Assembly: GCA_044432645.1 (NCBI GenBank)
Contig: JAWXUM010000007.1
Span: 7,986 to 71,985, forward strand
DNA length: 64,000 nt
Direction: 5' to 3'
From: SIG603 sp044432645
GTDB lineage: Bacteria > Bacillota > Clostridia > Oscillospirales > Acutalibacteraceae
The notes under the pieces are model-generated. The model had not been told where the DNA came from. It made no database searches and worked only from the letters and a program-made list of their open reading frames with translations. The position numbers and the translations under genes are program-made. Positions 15,070 through 25,608 of this stretch are shown here, in pieces. Numbering within the stretch: position 1 is the stretch's first letter; every line of letters starts with the position of its first letter.

Positions 15070-17154
15070 ATGTCAAAATTAGTTATAGTGGAATCACCAA
15101 CCAAGGTGAAAACAATTAAAAAATATTTAGGAAAAGAATACAATGTTGTAGCAACAGTAGGTCATATTAGAGATTTGCCAGCTGCTCGTCTTTGTGTAGA
15201 TGTAAAAAAAGATTTCGCCCCTAAATATGCTGTTATAAAAGGTAAAGAAAAACTTGTTTCCGAGCTTAAAAGTGCAGCTAAAGAGGCTGACGAAATATTC
15301 CTTGCAACCGACCCCGATAGAGAGGGTGAGGCTATTTCATGGCATTTAGCATTTTTGTTAGACCTTGATTTAGAAAAAATGGACAGGGTAACATTTAACG
15401 AAATCACAAAACATGGTGTCGAAGAGGGCATGAAAAGTCCACGAGCTTTGGACATTGACCTTGTAAATGCACAACAGGCTAGAAGAATTTTGGACAGACT
15501 TGTAGGTTATACAATAAGTCCGTTTTTAGCTAAAACAATTCGCCGTGGCTTATCAGCAGGTAGAGTTCAGTCTGTTGCTGTTAAGATTATTGTAGACAGA
15601 GAAAACGAAATTCGTGCATTTATTCCACAAGAATATTGGTCAATAGATGCCAAACTTTCAGCTCCTGGTTCAAGGGCAGTATTCGCTTCTGCTTTTCATG
15701 GTGACAAAAACGGCGAGATTAAAATAACCAACAAAGAACAAGCCGACAAAATTTTATCCGACTTAGAAAAATCCGATTTTATTATAGATAAAGTGAAAAA
15801 AGGCAAGAAAAACAAGTCCCCTGCCCCACCATTTATCACATCAACACTTCAACAAGAGGCTTCAAGAAAATTAGGTTTTCAAGCTAGAAGAACCATGAGT
15901 ACAGCGCAACAACTTTACGAAGGTGTTGACATTGACGGCGTAGGCGCAACTGGTCTTATAACTTATATGAGAACCGATTCCCTTAGAATTTCAGCTGAAG
16001 CTATAGACGAAGCTACTTCATATATAACAGGTAAATACGGTAATAAATATTTACCGTCTAAACCACGTGTGTTTAAAACAAGAAAAAACGCACAAGACGG
16101 TCATGAAGCTATCCGTCCAACTTCTGTATTTTTAACACCAGCTAGAGTAGAAAGAAACTTAACAAAAGACCAATTTAGACTTTACAAATTAATTTGGGAG
16201 CGTTTCGTTGCTTGCCAAATGTCTAACTGCGTTTTAAGCACAACTCAAGCACAAATAGCAGCTGGCAATTACATCTTTAAATCATCTGGTTTTACTGTGG
16301 CTTTTGACGGCTACACTGCACTTTATGAAGAGGGAAAAGACGAAAGCGAAGAAAAAAGCAAGGAACTTCCAAAACTTGAAGAAGGTATGACACTTAAAGT
16401 GAAAGACTTAATTGGCAATCAACACTTTACACAACCACCTGCAAGGTTTACTGAAGCTTCTTTGATTAAAACTTTAGAAGAAAATGGAATAGGCAGACCT
16501 TCTACTTACGCTGCTACCATTTCAACAATTACTGCTCGTGAATACGTTACAAGAGAGGCGAAAGCCTTTAAACCAACTGAACTTGGCGAAGTTACAACAA
16601 AACTTATTAAAGAGCGTTTTCCTGACATTGTTAACGTTAAATTTACAGCAGGAATGGAAACTAAACTTGATAAAGTTGAAAGTGCCGAAGTCGATTGGAT
16701 TAAAACTTTGCACGAATTCTACGACCCATTTATCCTTACAGTTCAAAAGGCTAAAAAGGAAATGGATGGTGTTAAAATTCAGCTAGAAGAAGATAAAACA
16801 GACCTTATTTGCGATAAATGTGGCTTACCGATGGTTGTTAAATATGGCAGATTTGGTAAATTTATAGCTTGTTCCGGCTACCCAGACTGTAAAAACATCA
16901 TGAAAGTTGTCAAAAAAACAGGTGCAATTTGCCCTAAATGCGACGGCGATATTATAGAAAAGAAAACAAAAAAAGGAAGAATTTTCTACGGCTGCGACAA
17001 ATACCCAGCATGTGACTTTGTATCATGGGATCCACCAGCTGATGAAAAATGCCCAGTTTGTGGCAAAACTTTACTACAAAAGAAAACTAAAGATAAAAAG
17101 AAATACTGCATAACCCCAGACTGCGCATACGAGGACAACTCTTCAAATGAATAA
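15070..17154 (+). CDS. topA: DNA topoisomerase I
   Basis: A type IA topoisomerase that relaxes negative supercoils. The Toprim domain starts at KLVIVESPTKVKTIKKYLG and contains TDPDREGEAISWHL. The active-site tyrosine is in GLITYMRTDS. The C-terminus carries three four-cysteine zinc-binding modules (about residues 575-690): CDKC...CSGYPDC, CPKC...CDKYPAC and CPVC...CITPDC. 694 residues is a normal length. The stop overlaps the trmFO start by eight bases. Confidence 0.97.
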   Translation: MSKLVIVESPTKVKTIKKYLGKEYNVVATVGHIRDLPAARLCVDVKKDFAPKYAVIKGKEKLVSELKSAAKEADEIFLATDPDREGEAISWHLAFLLDLDLEKMDRVTFNEITKHGVEEGMKSPRALDIDLVNAQQARRILDRLVGYTISPFLAKTIRRGLSAGRVQSVAVKIIVDRENEIRAFIPQEYWSIDAKLSAPGSRAVFASAFHGDKNGEIKITNKEQADKILSDLEKSDFIIDKVKKGKKNKSPAPPFITSTLQQEASRKLGFQARRTMSTAQQLYEGVDIDGVGATGLITYMRTDSLRISAEAIDEATSYITGKYGNKYLPSKPRVFKTRKNAQDGHEAIRPTSVFLTPARVERNLTKDQFRLYKLIWERFVACQMSNCVLSTTQAQIAAGNYIFKSSGFTVAFDGYTALYEEGKDESEEKSKELPKLEEGMTLKVKDLIGNQHFTQPPARFTEASLIKTLEENGIGRPSTYAATISTITAREYVTREAKAFKPTELGEVTTKLIKERFPDIVNVKFTAGMETKLDKVESAEVDWIKTLHEFYDPFILTVQKAKKEMDGVKIQLEEDKTDLICDKCGLPMVVKYGRFGKFIACSGYPDCKNIMKVVKKTGAICPKCDGDIIEKKTKKGRIFYGCDKYPACDFVSWDPPADEKCPVCGKTLLQKKTKDKKKYCITPDCAYEDNSSNE

Positions 17155-18451
17155 CTATATTAATGTAATAGGCGCTGGCTTGGCTGGTGTCGAGGCTGCA
17201 CATCAAATTGCAAAAGCTGGAATTAATGTAAAGCTTTACGAAATGAAACCTAACAAAATGAGCGATGCTCACAAAAGCACAAATTTTGCCGAGCTTATTT
17301 GCTCAAACTCGCTAAAATCTGCAAGGTTCGACAGTGCTGCTGGTCTTTTAAAAGAAGAGATGAGGCATTTTGGCTCGCTTTTAACAGATTGTGCAAAGCA
17401 AACTAAAGTTCCAGCAGGTGGCGCTTTGGCTGTTAATCGTGATGATTTTTCTGAAATGGCTACAAAACTTATTAACGAAAATCCACTGATTGAAGTTATT
17501 CATGAAGAGGTAAACAAAATTCCACAAGAAGCCATAACTGTTATAGCCACAGGCCCCCTTTGTGCCGACAATTTGGCAAAAGAAATTCTAGATTTATGTG
17601 GTGGGGCGTTAAGCTTTTTTGACGCTGCTGCACCGATTGTTACGTTTGAAAGCCTTGACATGACAAAATGTTTCAAAGCTTCAAGATACGGCAAAGGTGA
17701 TGACGACTATATAAATTGTCCTATGAATAAAGAGGAGTACGAAACTTTTTACGCTGAGCTTGTAAAAGGTGAGCGTGCTGAACTTCACGGCTGTGATGTT
17801 TATAACCCAAAAGTGTACGAGGGCTGTATGCCTGTTGAGGTTATGGGTGGCAGAGGTGAAAATACACTTCGTTTTGGCCCTCTTAAACCAGTAGGTCTTC
17901 GTGACCCTAGAACTGGTCATAGACCTTGGGCAGTGGTTCAACTTAGAACAGAAAATTCTGATTTTTCGCTTTATAATTTGGTTGGTTTTCAAACAAACTT
18001 AAAATTTGGCGAACAAAAACGAATTTTTGGTTTAATCCCAGGCCTTGAAAACGCTGATTTTGTAAGATATGGCGTTATGCACCGAAACACTTTTATCGAC
18101 TCACCAAAACTATTAGACGAAGATTATTCTTTTAGAAAAAATAAAAATATATTTTTTGCTGGTCAAATTACAGGAGTAGAGGGCTATATGGAGTCTGCAA
18201 GTTCTGGAATTTTGGCTGGAATTAACGCAGTTAGACGTTTTAAAGGGCAGGAAAACTTGACATTACCAATCACCACTATGATGGGTGCTTTGGCTAACCA
18301 CGTAGCAAAAAGCGAAAGTAAAAATTTCCAACCAATGGGCGCAAATTTTGGAGTAATCCCTCCACTAGACCCACACATACGTGACAAACGTGAACGTTAT
18401 ATGGCTTTAGCCACAAGAGCAATTGAAGATTTAAAAGGATGTATTTCTTAA
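17147..18451 (+). CDS. trmFO: tRNA m5U54 methyltransferase TrmFO (folate- and FAD-dependent)
   Basis: TrmFO makes ribothymidine at tRNA position 54 using methylenetetrahydrofolate and FADH2. The FAD-binding GAGLAGVEAAHQIA starts near residue 9. The catalytic cysteines sit in ICSNSLKS and YEGCMPVEVMG, as in the B. subtilis enzyme. The GRGENTLRFGPLKPVGL region is typical. 434 residues, complete. Expression is probably coupled to topA through the overlap. Confidence 0.97.
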   Translation: MNNYINVIGAGLAGVEAAHQIAKAGINVKLYEMKPNKMSDAHKSTNFAELICSNSLKSARFDSAAGLLKEEMRHFGSLLTDCAKQTKVPAGGALAVNRDDFSEMATKLINENPLIEVIHEEVNKIPQEAITVIATGPLCADNLAKEILDLCGGALSFFDAAAPIVTFESLDMTKCFKASRYGKGDDDYINCPMNKEEYETFYAELVKGERAELHGCDVYNPKVYEGCMPVEVMGGRGENTLRFGPLKPVGLRDPRTGHRPWAVVQLRTENSDFSLYNLVGFQTNLKFGEQKRIFGLIPGLENADFVRYGVMHRNTFIDSPKLLDEDYSFRKNKNIFFAGQITGVEGYMESASSGILAGINAVRRFKGQENLTLPITTMMGALANHVAKSESKNFQPMGANFGVIPPLDPHIRDKRERYMALATRAIEDLKGCIS

Positions 18452-18494
18452 CTTAGCTAAACCTACAAAATAACACAAACTGGAGGAAAACAAT

Positions 18495-19331
18495 ATGAAT
18501 GAAAAAGTTAGACTGTTAGACGGTGCTTTAGGCACAATGTTATGGAATTTAAGCGGCACCACTGGCGATGTATGGCAATTAAACATCACTCAGCCTGACA
18601 CTGTTAAAAAACTGCATGAAATGTATATTGAGGCTGGTTCTCAAATAATTTCTAGCAATACATTTAGCGTAAATTGTTTTTCTATTAAAAAGTCAGATTA
18701 CACCACCACTGAAATTGTAAGCGCTGGTGTAAAAATTGCAAAACAAGCGGCTTTTGGCAAAAATGTAAAAGTAACACTTGACATAGGACCACTTCCTGAA
18801 CTTTTAGAACCTTATGGTGATTTGGAGGAAGAAGACTGCATTAAAGCCTATGAAGAAATTATTTCAGCTGGTGTAAACGAAAAACCCGACATAATTTTCT
18901 TCGAAACTTTTATGGATGTCGAAATGCTAAAAATCGCAGTTTCGGTTGCTAGTAAATACGATATCCCTATATTTTGTTCTATGACTTTTGAACCAATTGG
19001 TAAAACTATGATGGGTAACTCGGTAGACGATATGATTGCAAATTTAAAAGAGTTTGACATAGCTGCTATGGGAATTAACTGTTCAAACGAGCCATCTCTA
19101 CTGATGGATGTTATAAAAAGTTTTAAAGGAAAAACAGACAAACCATTGATATTTAAACCCAATGCTGGACTTCCTAGCCAACAAAATGGTAAAGATGTTT
19201 ATAAATCTGATGAAGAAATTTTTGCACACGATATGCTTGCTTCACTAGAGCTTGGCGAAATTTATATTGGTGGTTGTTGTGGAACCACTCCAAACCACAT
19301 TAAAAATTTAAAAGAAATGATTAAATTATAA
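18495..19331 (+). CDS. Homocysteine S-methyltransferase-family protein
   Basis: A TIM-barrel Hcy-binding domain related to the N-terminus of cobalamin-dependent methionine synthase. The zinc ligands are visible as GINCS and the C-terminal GGCCGTTPNHI pair. The 278-residue length gives the Hcy domain alone, with no folate or B12 domains. The methyl donor is therefore not evident. It could use S-methylmethionine or a partner corrinoid protein encoded elsewhere. AGGAGG-like site before ATG. It shares the run with trmFO and plsX. Confidence 0.82.
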   Translation: MNEKVRLLDGALGTMLWNLSGTTGDVWQLNITQPDTVKKLHEMYIEAGSQIISSNTFSVNCFSIKKSDYTTTEIVSAGVKIAKQAAFGKNVKVTLDIGPLPELLEPYGDLEEEDCIKAYEEIISAGVNEKPDIIFFETFMDVEMLKIAVSVASKYDIPIFCSMTFEPIGKTMMGNSVDDMIANLKEFDIAAMGINCSNEPSLLMDVIKSFKGKTDKPLIFKPNAGLPSQQNGKDVYKSDEEIFAHDMLASLELGEIYIGGCCGTTPNHIKNLKEMIKL

Positions 19332-19341
19332 GGAGCAAAAA

Positions 19342-20358
19342 ATGAAAATAGCTGTTGATGCATTTGGCGGCGACAATGCGCCTTTAGAAATTATTAAAGG
19401 TTGTATTGACGCACGAAACGAATATAATATAGATATTATTTTGACAGGTGATGAGGAAAAAATCAAATCATGCGCAAAAGAAAATTCTTTAGACATAAGT
19501 AAAATAGAAATTCTCCATGCACCTGATGTAATAACCATGGAAGACGAAGCTACTGACATAGTGAAAGCTAAGTCACAAAGTTCAATGGCTATTGGCTTAA
19601 AAGCTGTGAAAGACGGTAAAGCTGATGCCTTTGCAAGCGCTGGAAACAGTGGTGCTGTTGTGGTTGGTGCTACAACAATTGTTAAAAGAATTAAAGGCAT
19701 TAAGCGTGTAACCTTTGCACCGATTATGCCAAAAGATAAAGGATTTTTTATACTTGCTGACTCAGGCGCAAACACCGAATGTCGACCTGAAATGCTTGAG
19801 CAATTTGCAATAATGGCAAATGTTTACATAAAAAAAGTTATGAATATACCAAGCCCTAGAGTTGGTCTTTTAAATGTCGGAACAGAAAGCCACAAAGGTA
19901 CGGCTATGCACCAAGAGGCATATAAACTTTTAAACAACAACAAAAGTTTAAACTTTATAGGCAATGTAGAGGCTAGAGAAATGCCAAAAGACGGTGCAGA
20001 TGTTTTGGTTGCTGATGGTTTTTCTGGCAATATAGCTGTTAAAGCTTACGAGGGTGTTGCCTCAATGCTTATGGGCAAAATTAAGGGAATTTTCACCAAA
20101 AATCTTATCACAAAAATTGCAGCAGCTATCGTCTTAAAAGAAGTTAACAAGCTAAAAAAAGATATGGACTACAACGAGTACGGTGGTGCTCCAATTATAG
20201 GTGCATCAAAACCTGTTTTTAAAATTCATGGAAGTGCTAAGGCTAAAACTGTCAAAAACGCTTTAAAGCTGACAAAAGCTTATGTAGAAAGTGGCGTAAT
20301 TGAAGAAATAACAAAGGCGGTTACTAACGATGAAACAGACAGACATATCACAACTTGA
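19342..20358 (+). CDS. plsX: Phosphate acyltransferase PlsX
   Basis: PlsX converts acyl-ACP to acyl-phosphate in phospholipid synthesis. The N-terminal MKIAVDAFGGDNAP and the SAGNSGAVVVGAT and VADGFSGNIAVKAYEG segments are diagnostic. 338 residues. Its 3' end overlaps rnc by 29 bases. An acpP gene, often found between plsX and rnc, is absent. Confidence 0.96.
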   Translation: MKIAVDAFGGDNAPLEIIKGCIDARNEYNIDIILTGDEEKIKSCAKENSLDISKIEILHAPDVITMEDEATDIVKAKSQSSMAIGLKAVKDGKADAFASAGNSGAVVVGATTIVKRIKGIKRVTFAPIMPKDKGFFILADSGANTECRPEMLEQFAIMANVYIKKVMNIPSPRVGLLNVGTESHKGTAMHQEAYKLLNNNKSLNFIGNVEAREMPKDGADVLVADGFSGNIAVKAYEGVASMLMGKIKGIFTKNLITKIAAAIVLKEVNKLKKDMDYNEYGGAPIIGASKPVFKIHGSAKAKTVKNALKLTKAYVESGVIEEITKAVTNDETDRHITT

Positions 20359-21016
20359 AAATAGAATTGGATATAAATTCAAAAATAAACAGCTACTTTT
20401 AACTGCTATAACTCACTCCTCTTTTGCAAACGAACATAAGGGAGAAAGTTATGAAAGGTTAGAGTTTTTAGGCGACTCTATTTTAGGCTACATTACAGCA
20501 TGTTATTTGTATATTAATTTTCCAAAATTACCCGAGGGACAACTAACAAAAACAAGGGCAAGTTTGGTTTGCGAAAAATCACTTTTTGAATTTTCAAAAG
20601 AGCTTGGCATTGGTGAATTTATGTTACTAAGCAACGGCGAAATCCGTTCTGGTGGTAGAAAAAGAGCAAGTATATTAGCCGATATGTTCGAGTCAATTAC
20701 AGCTGCTATTTATCTTGACAGCAAAAACATTGAATGCTCACGCAAATTTGTGGAGAAGTTCGTATCAAAAGCTGCTTTAAATGTTAATAAAAGCAATTTT
20801 AAAGACTATAAAACTACTTTACAAGAGATTATTCAGCAAAACCCAGAAGAAAAACTTAGCTACAAAGTAGTTAAAGAAACAGGCCCTGACCACAACAAGC
20901 ATTTTCAAGTTGAAGTTATGCTTAACAGCAACTGCATAGGCAAAGGTGGTGGCAAAAGCAAAAAAGAGGCTGAACAACAAGCTGCAAGAGTAGCACTGGA
21001 GTTGATGGGTTATTAA
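20330..21016 (+). CDS. rnc: Ribonuclease III
   Basis: RNase III cleaves double-stranded RNA, including rRNA precursors. The signature ERLEFLGDSILG is at residues 42-53, with catalytic acids also in LADMFESITAAIYLD. A double-stranded RNA-binding domain (about 155-228) ends in GGGKSKKEAEQQAARVAL. 228 residues. It is embedded in the plsX-rnc-radical SAM-smc-ftsY order usual for Clostridia. Confidence 0.96.
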   Translation: MKQTDISQLENRIGYKFKNKQLLLTAITHSSFANEHKGESYERLEFLGDSILGYITACYLYINFPKLPEGQLTKTRASLVCEKSLFEFSKELGIGEFMLLSNGEIRSGGRKRASILADMFESITAAIYLDSKNIECSRKFVEKFVSKAALNVNKSNFKDYKTTLQEIIQQNPEEKLSYKVVKETGPDHNKHFQVEVMLNSNCIGKGGGKSKKEAEQQAARVALELMGY

Positions 21017-21992
21017 ACATTCTAATATATCAATTTTTGTACCTCACAATGGTTGTCCACAAAACTGTAGTTTTTGTAATCAAAAAAGAATTACAGGGCA
21101 AAGCCACGAGCCTACAGAAAACGAAATAATAAACAGCGTAAAAACAGCAGTAAACGCTTATATAGATTTAAAAAATACAGAGCTTGCCTTTTTTGGGGGA
21201 AGCTTTACTGCTATTAATAAAGATTACCGAACCAAACTTTTAACAATTGGCAAAAAGCTTGTTGAAAACTATGGGCTTAAAGGCATACGAATTTCAACAA
21301 GACCAGACTGCATTGACGAAAATATATTAAGCGAATTAAGTTTATATAGAGTGACAGCTATAGAGCTTGGAGCTCAGTCAATGAATGACGAAGTTTTAAG
21401 GCTAAACGACAGAGGGCACAGCAAAAAAGATGTTATAAAAGCCTCAAAACTTATTAAATCAACTGGATTTGAACTAGGTCTTCAAATGATGACAGGCTTG
21501 TACGGCTCAAACGATGAGCAAGACTTGAAAACAGCCTTAGAAATTTTAGACTTAAATCCCGACACTTTGCGAATTTACCCAACAATAGTTTTTAAAGAAA
21601 CTAAGCTTTGTGATTTATATAACGCTGATTTATATAAACCACAAAATTTAGAAGAAGCTGTAAATTTATGCAGTAAAATTATACCACTTTGTAAAAATAC
21701 GAAAATTATAAGACTTGGACTACACGACAGCGACGAGCTTAAAAATGCAGTAGCTGGCCCTTATCACCCAGCTTTTAGAGAACTTTGTGAAAGCAGAATT
21801 TTTTATAACAAAATTTCAAACCAAATTAAAGACTATAAAAATGTAAACATTTATGTAAACCCAAAAGATGTTTCAAAAGTTATAGGTCAAAAAAGAGAAA
21901 ACATAGTAAAACTTAAACTTTTAAATATTAACGCAAAAGTTATTAGCGACAAAAACGTAAAACAGGGTCAGATTACTGTAAAAAACTTATAA
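21012..21992 (+). CDS. Radical SAM protein (Elp3-like), non-AUG start
   Basis: Downstream of the rnc stop an open frame encodes ISIFVPHNGCPQNCSFCNQK, containing the radical SAM cysteine triad Cys-x3-Cys-x2-Cys. It is in frame with GELGAQSMNDEVLRLNDRGH-like sequence typical of the radical SAM proteins found between rnc and smc in Clostridia. The frame is closed upstream by TGA at 21003-21005 and holds no ATG, GTG or TTG before the cysteines. The best start is ATT at 21012, giving Met-Lys-His like homologues, with GGAG about ten bases upstream and overlapping the rnc stop as ATTAA. About 326 residues. The reaction is unknown. A truncated start at the GTG 21351 would delete the cluster site. Confidence 0.78.
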   Translation: MKHSNISIFVPHNGCPQNCSFCNQKRITGQSHEPTENEIINSVKTAVNAYIDLKNTELAFFGGSFTAINKDYRTKLLTIGKKLVENYGLKGIRISTRPDCIDENILSELSLYRVTAIELGAQSMNDEVLRLNDRGHSKKDVIKASKLIKSTGFELGLQMMTGLYGSNDEQDLKTALEILDLNPDTLRIYPTIVFKETKLCDLYNADLYKPQNLEEAVNLCSKIIPLCKNTKIIRLGLHDSDELKNAVAGPYHPAFRELCESRIFYNKISNQIKDYKNVNIYVNPKDVSKVIGQKRENIVKLKLLNINAKVISDKNVKQGQITVKNL

Positions 21993-22024
21993 AATATCTC
22001 CTAAACCTACAGAAAGGTCACACA

Positions 22025-25000
22025 ATGCTATTAAAATCAATTGATATTCAAGGTTTCAAAACCTTTCCTGACAAAACTAATTTAAAATTCACTGAAAAAA
22101 TGGTGGCTGTTGTTGGCCCTAATGGTAGTGGTAAAAGCAATGTAAGCGACGCTATTCGTTGGGTTTTGGGCGAGCAGTCAGCCAGAGTTTTACGCTGTAC
22201 AAAAATGGAAGACGTTATTTTCCGTGGCACTACAGGTCGTAAAGCCTTAGGGTTTGCACAAGTCACAATGAACATTGATAATTCTGACAGAGCATTAAAT
22301 TTTGAGGGTGACGACCTTGCTATTACACGAAGATATTACCGTTCTGGCGAAAGCGAATACCTTATAAACAAAGCAACTGTTAGGCTAAAAGATGTCAACG
22401 AACTTTTTATGGACACTGGTCTTGGGCGTGATGGTTACTCAATTATTGGTCAAGGTAAAATTGATGCAATTGTAAGTGCAAAAAGCGAAGAAAGACGTGA
22501 AATTTTCGAGGAAGCCTCTGGAATTTCTAAATATAGATATAGAAAAGAAGAGTCTGAAAGAAGACTTAACAAAGCCGAAGAAAATTTGGTAAGACTTAGG
22601 GATATTTTAGACGAGCTTGAAAGCCGTGTAGAACCGCTTAGAATTCAAAGCGATAAGGCAAATAAATTTGTTATTTGGGAGAACGAAAGAAAGTCGCTTG
22701 AAATTGGAATTTGGGTCGAAACTTTAAATCGTTCTGGCAACACTTTAAGAGAGCATAGAGAAAAAACTCAAATAAGTCTAGCACAGCACAATAATCTTAT
22801 AGACAAACTTGAAAAAATTGCAAGGGAAATTGAGGGTAATCAGTACAGCGTAAGTGAATTAACTGCTAAAATTGAAGAAAATCGTAAAATAACAGCAAGT
22901 TTTGATGAAGATATACTAAAACTTCAATCACAAATTTCAGTTTTCGACAACGATATTTTACACCACAACCAAAACATAAAGCGTGTAGAAAATGAAATTT
23001 TAAAGGCAAAAGAGCAAGATAGTAACATAAAAGATGAAATTGATGCTAGAAAGGCTGAAATTGAAAATATAAACCTTAAAATTTCAAACTTGAACAGAGA
23101 GTATGTAGAACTTTCAAACGAGCTTGAAAGCATGAGGAAAAATTCGCTTGGAATTAATCAAGACATCGACAATTTAACTGTTGAAATCTCTAAACTAACC
23201 TCACAAATCACAGCAGAGAGAATTAGTTATTCTTCAAAAGCTTCATCTGCTACCGAGCTTGAAAACAGAAATTCAAATATATCTGTTGCAATAAACGAAA
23301 GTAGCGAAGAAGAAAAGTCTTTAAACCTAGAAAAAACAGAGCTTGAAAACATGCTAAACGACATAAATGATAAAAACATTTCACTTCAAAACATGTTAAA
23401 AGGCTACAGCATGAGCCTTGACAGCAAGCTTAAAAAGTTAAACCAAACTAAGGACGAGTGGAACAAAGCCAACTTAGATTACAGCGAATTTTCAAGACGT
23501 GCCAAAATTTTGATACAGCTAGAAGAAAACTTCGAGGGTTACACAAAAAGTGTTAAAATTATTATGAAAGACCACGAAAGAGGGCTTGTAAACGGAGTTA
23601 TTGGCACTGTTACACAGATAATTAAAACCGAAAAAGAATACAGCGTAGCTATCGAAACTGCACTTGGCGCAACTATGCAAAACATTGTTGTAAAAACAAA
23701 ACGTGACGCACAAAACGCTATAGCCATGCTTAAACGAAAAGACGGTGGCAGGGCGACTTTTTTACCAATTGATACTATAAAAGGCAGTGAAATTTATACT
23801 AAAGACGTGGAAAATATCGACGGTTTTATAGGTCTTGCAAGTTCACTTGTAAGCTGTGATAATAAATTTGTGGGCATAAAAAACTCACTTTTAGGCAGAA
23901 CAATTATAGCTGAAAATTTGCAAACTGCAACGGCTATTGCTCAAAAAATGTCCTTTAAATTCAGAGTTGTCAGCTTGGACGGTCAAGTTGTAAACGCTGG
24001 TGGTTCTTTAACTGGTGGTTCACTTGCTAAAAATTCAGGACTTTTAAGTCGTAGCAACGAGATTGAACAGATAAAAATAAAAGCTAATACTTTCGCTGAA
24101 CTTGCTATAAAACTTGAAAAAATTTACAAAGACTTAGAGCGTGAAACGCTTGAAGTAAAGGCGACAACCGAAAATCTTAAACTAGATATAGAAAATAATA
24201 ATCAAGATAAAATTAAAATAGAAACGCAAATTCAATCAGTTTTACGACAACATTTTAATACAAAAAATTTGCTCAAAAACTTACATAACGAGCAACAAGA
24301 AAGCAAAAAAAGGCTTGAAACTATTAAAAATCAAATGCAAAGTTCTTTTATTTTAATAAATGAACTTGAAATTGACTTAAATAATGTTAAATCAAAATCA
24401 TTAGATTTAGGCGATAACCGTGAAGAAAAGCAAAAAGAATGCGACTTAATTTCCGACAAACTTCAACAATTTCGTTTAGATATTTTAACCTTAGAAAAAG
24501 ACAGTGACAACAGTAAAAACCTTATAAATTCTTTAATATTAAGGCAAAATCAAGGTGAAAACTTGTTCCAAAGCTTGACTTTAGAAATTCAAAATAGTAA
24601 AAATTCAATACAACAAATTGATGAAAAAACAAGCAACACTGATAAGAAAATAGAAAAAGTAAAAGAAGATTTAGAAAGTTCTAAAATTTTAACAAAAGAA
24701 TTAATCGACCTAAGGCTTAACACTGAAAAAGAATTTATTGAGCTTAGAAATCAAGAAAAAGTAGAAATGGCTAACAAGGAAAACACCGGCAAAGAGCTTG
24801 CAAGGCTTCAAGAACGAATGGATAATTTGCAAAAAGAATATGATAATATAACCTCCAAAATGTGGGACGAATATGGTCTTACTGTTCGTGAAGCTACTGA
24901 ACAGGCTGTCGAAATCGAGGATTTTGCTAAAGCTACTAGGCGTTTAACTGAACTTAAAAGTAAAATAAAATCGCTAGGCACTGTCAATGTTGAGGCTATC

Positions 25001-25597
25001 GAGGAATACAAAGAAGTTTCAAGCAGATATGTATTTTTAAAAGAACAAGTTGACGATGTTGAAAAATCTAAAATAGAGCTTTTGAAATTAATCGGCAGTC
25101 TTACCAAAAACATGAAAGAGCAATATGCTGTAAAGTTCGAACAAATTGCAATCAATTTTACAGGTATTTTCAAAGAACTTTTTAACGGAGGCACTGCGAA
25201 TTTAAGTTTCACTGACCCTACCGACATTTTAAATTCTGGTATAGAAATAAAAGTTCATCCACCTGGTAAAATTGTTTCACATATCGAGTCGCTTTCTGGT
25301 GGTGAAAAAGCTTTAGTTGCTATTTCAATTTATTTTGCTATAATGAAAGTAAACCCACCACCATTTTGCATGCTTGACGAGGTTGAGGCTGCACTTGACG
25401 ATGTGAATGTACGAAGATTTTCGGATTATTTACACAAGCTGAATGCAGAAACTCAATTTATTTTAATCACTCATCGCCGTGGCACAATGGAGGGCGCAGA
25501 CATGCTTTACGGTGTGACTATGCAGGACGACGGTATTTCTAAAATATTAGCGCTTGAAAACCACGAAATAGAAGAAAATTTAGGAAAACTTAACTAA
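22025..25597 (+). CDS. smc: Chromosome segregation protein SMC
   Basis: A 1190-residue condensin ATPase. The N-terminal Walker A GPNGSGKSN is at 31-39. Two long coiled coils flank a hinge (about residues 500-660) with GVIGTVTQII and the Gly-rich NAGGSLTGGS. The C-terminal head has the signature LSGGEKALVAISIYFAI and Walker B CMLDEVEAALDD. ScpA and ScpB are not encoded nearby. ftsY follows after 11 bases. Confidence 0.98.
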   Translation: MLLKSIDIQGFKTFPDKTNLKFTEKMVAVVGPNGSGKSNVSDAIRWVLGEQSARVLRCTKMEDVIFRGTTGRKALGFAQVTMNIDNSDRALNFEGDDLAITRRYYRSGESEYLINKATVRLKDVNELFMDTGLGRDGYSIIGQGKIDAIVSAKSEERREIFEEASGISKYRYRKEESERRLNKAEENLVRLRDILDELESRVEPLRIQSDKANKFVIWENERKSLEIGIWVETLNRSGNTLREHREKTQISLAQHNNLIDKLEKIAREIEGNQYSVSELTAKIEENRKITASFDEDILKLQSQISVFDNDILHHNQNIKRVENEILKAKEQDSNIKDEIDARKAEIENINLKISNLNREYVELSNELESMRKNSLGINQDIDNLTVEISKLTSQITAERISYSSKASSATELENRNSNISVAINESSEEEKSLNLEKTELENMLNDINDKNISLQNMLKGYSMSLDSKLKKLNQTKDEWNKANLDYSEFSRRAKILIQLEENFEGYTKSVKIIMKDHERGLVNGVIGTVTQIIKTEKEYSVAIETALGATMQNIVVKTKRDAQNAIAMLKRKDGGRATFLPIDTIKGSEIYTKDVENIDGFIGLASSLVSCDNKFVGIKNSLLGRTIIAENLQTATAIAQKMSFKFRVVSLDGQVVNAGGSLTGGSLAKNSGLLSRSNEIEQIKIKANTFAELAIKLEKIYKDLERETLEVKATTENLKLDIENNNQDKIKIETQIQSVLRQHFNTKNLLKNLHNEQQESKKRLETIKNQMQSSFILINELEIDLNNVKSKSLDLGDNREEKQKECDLISDKLQQFRLDILTLEKDSDNSKNLINSLILRQNQGENLFQSLTLEIQNSKNSIQQIDEKTSNTDKKIEKVKEDLESSKILTKELIDLRLNTEKEFIELRNQEKVEMANKENTGKELARLQERMDNLQKEYDNITSKMWDEYGLTVREATEQAVEIEDFAKATRRLTELKSKIKSLGTVNVEAIEEYKEVSSRYVFLKEQVDDVEKSKIELLKLIGSLTKNMKEQYAVKFEQIAINFTGIFKELFNGGTANLSFTDPTDILNSGIEIKVHPPGKIVSHIESLSGGEKALVAISIYFAIMKVNPPPFCMLDEVEAALDDVNVRRFSDYLHKLNAETQFILITHRRGTMEGADMLYGVTMQDDGISKILALENHEIEENLGKLN

Positions 25598-25608
25598 AAG
25601 AGGTAAAT

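Noticed and set aside
24808..25227. Minus-strand open frame opposite smc
   Set aside because: It is a shadow of the smc C-terminal region, whose head-domain motifs are intact on the plus strand.
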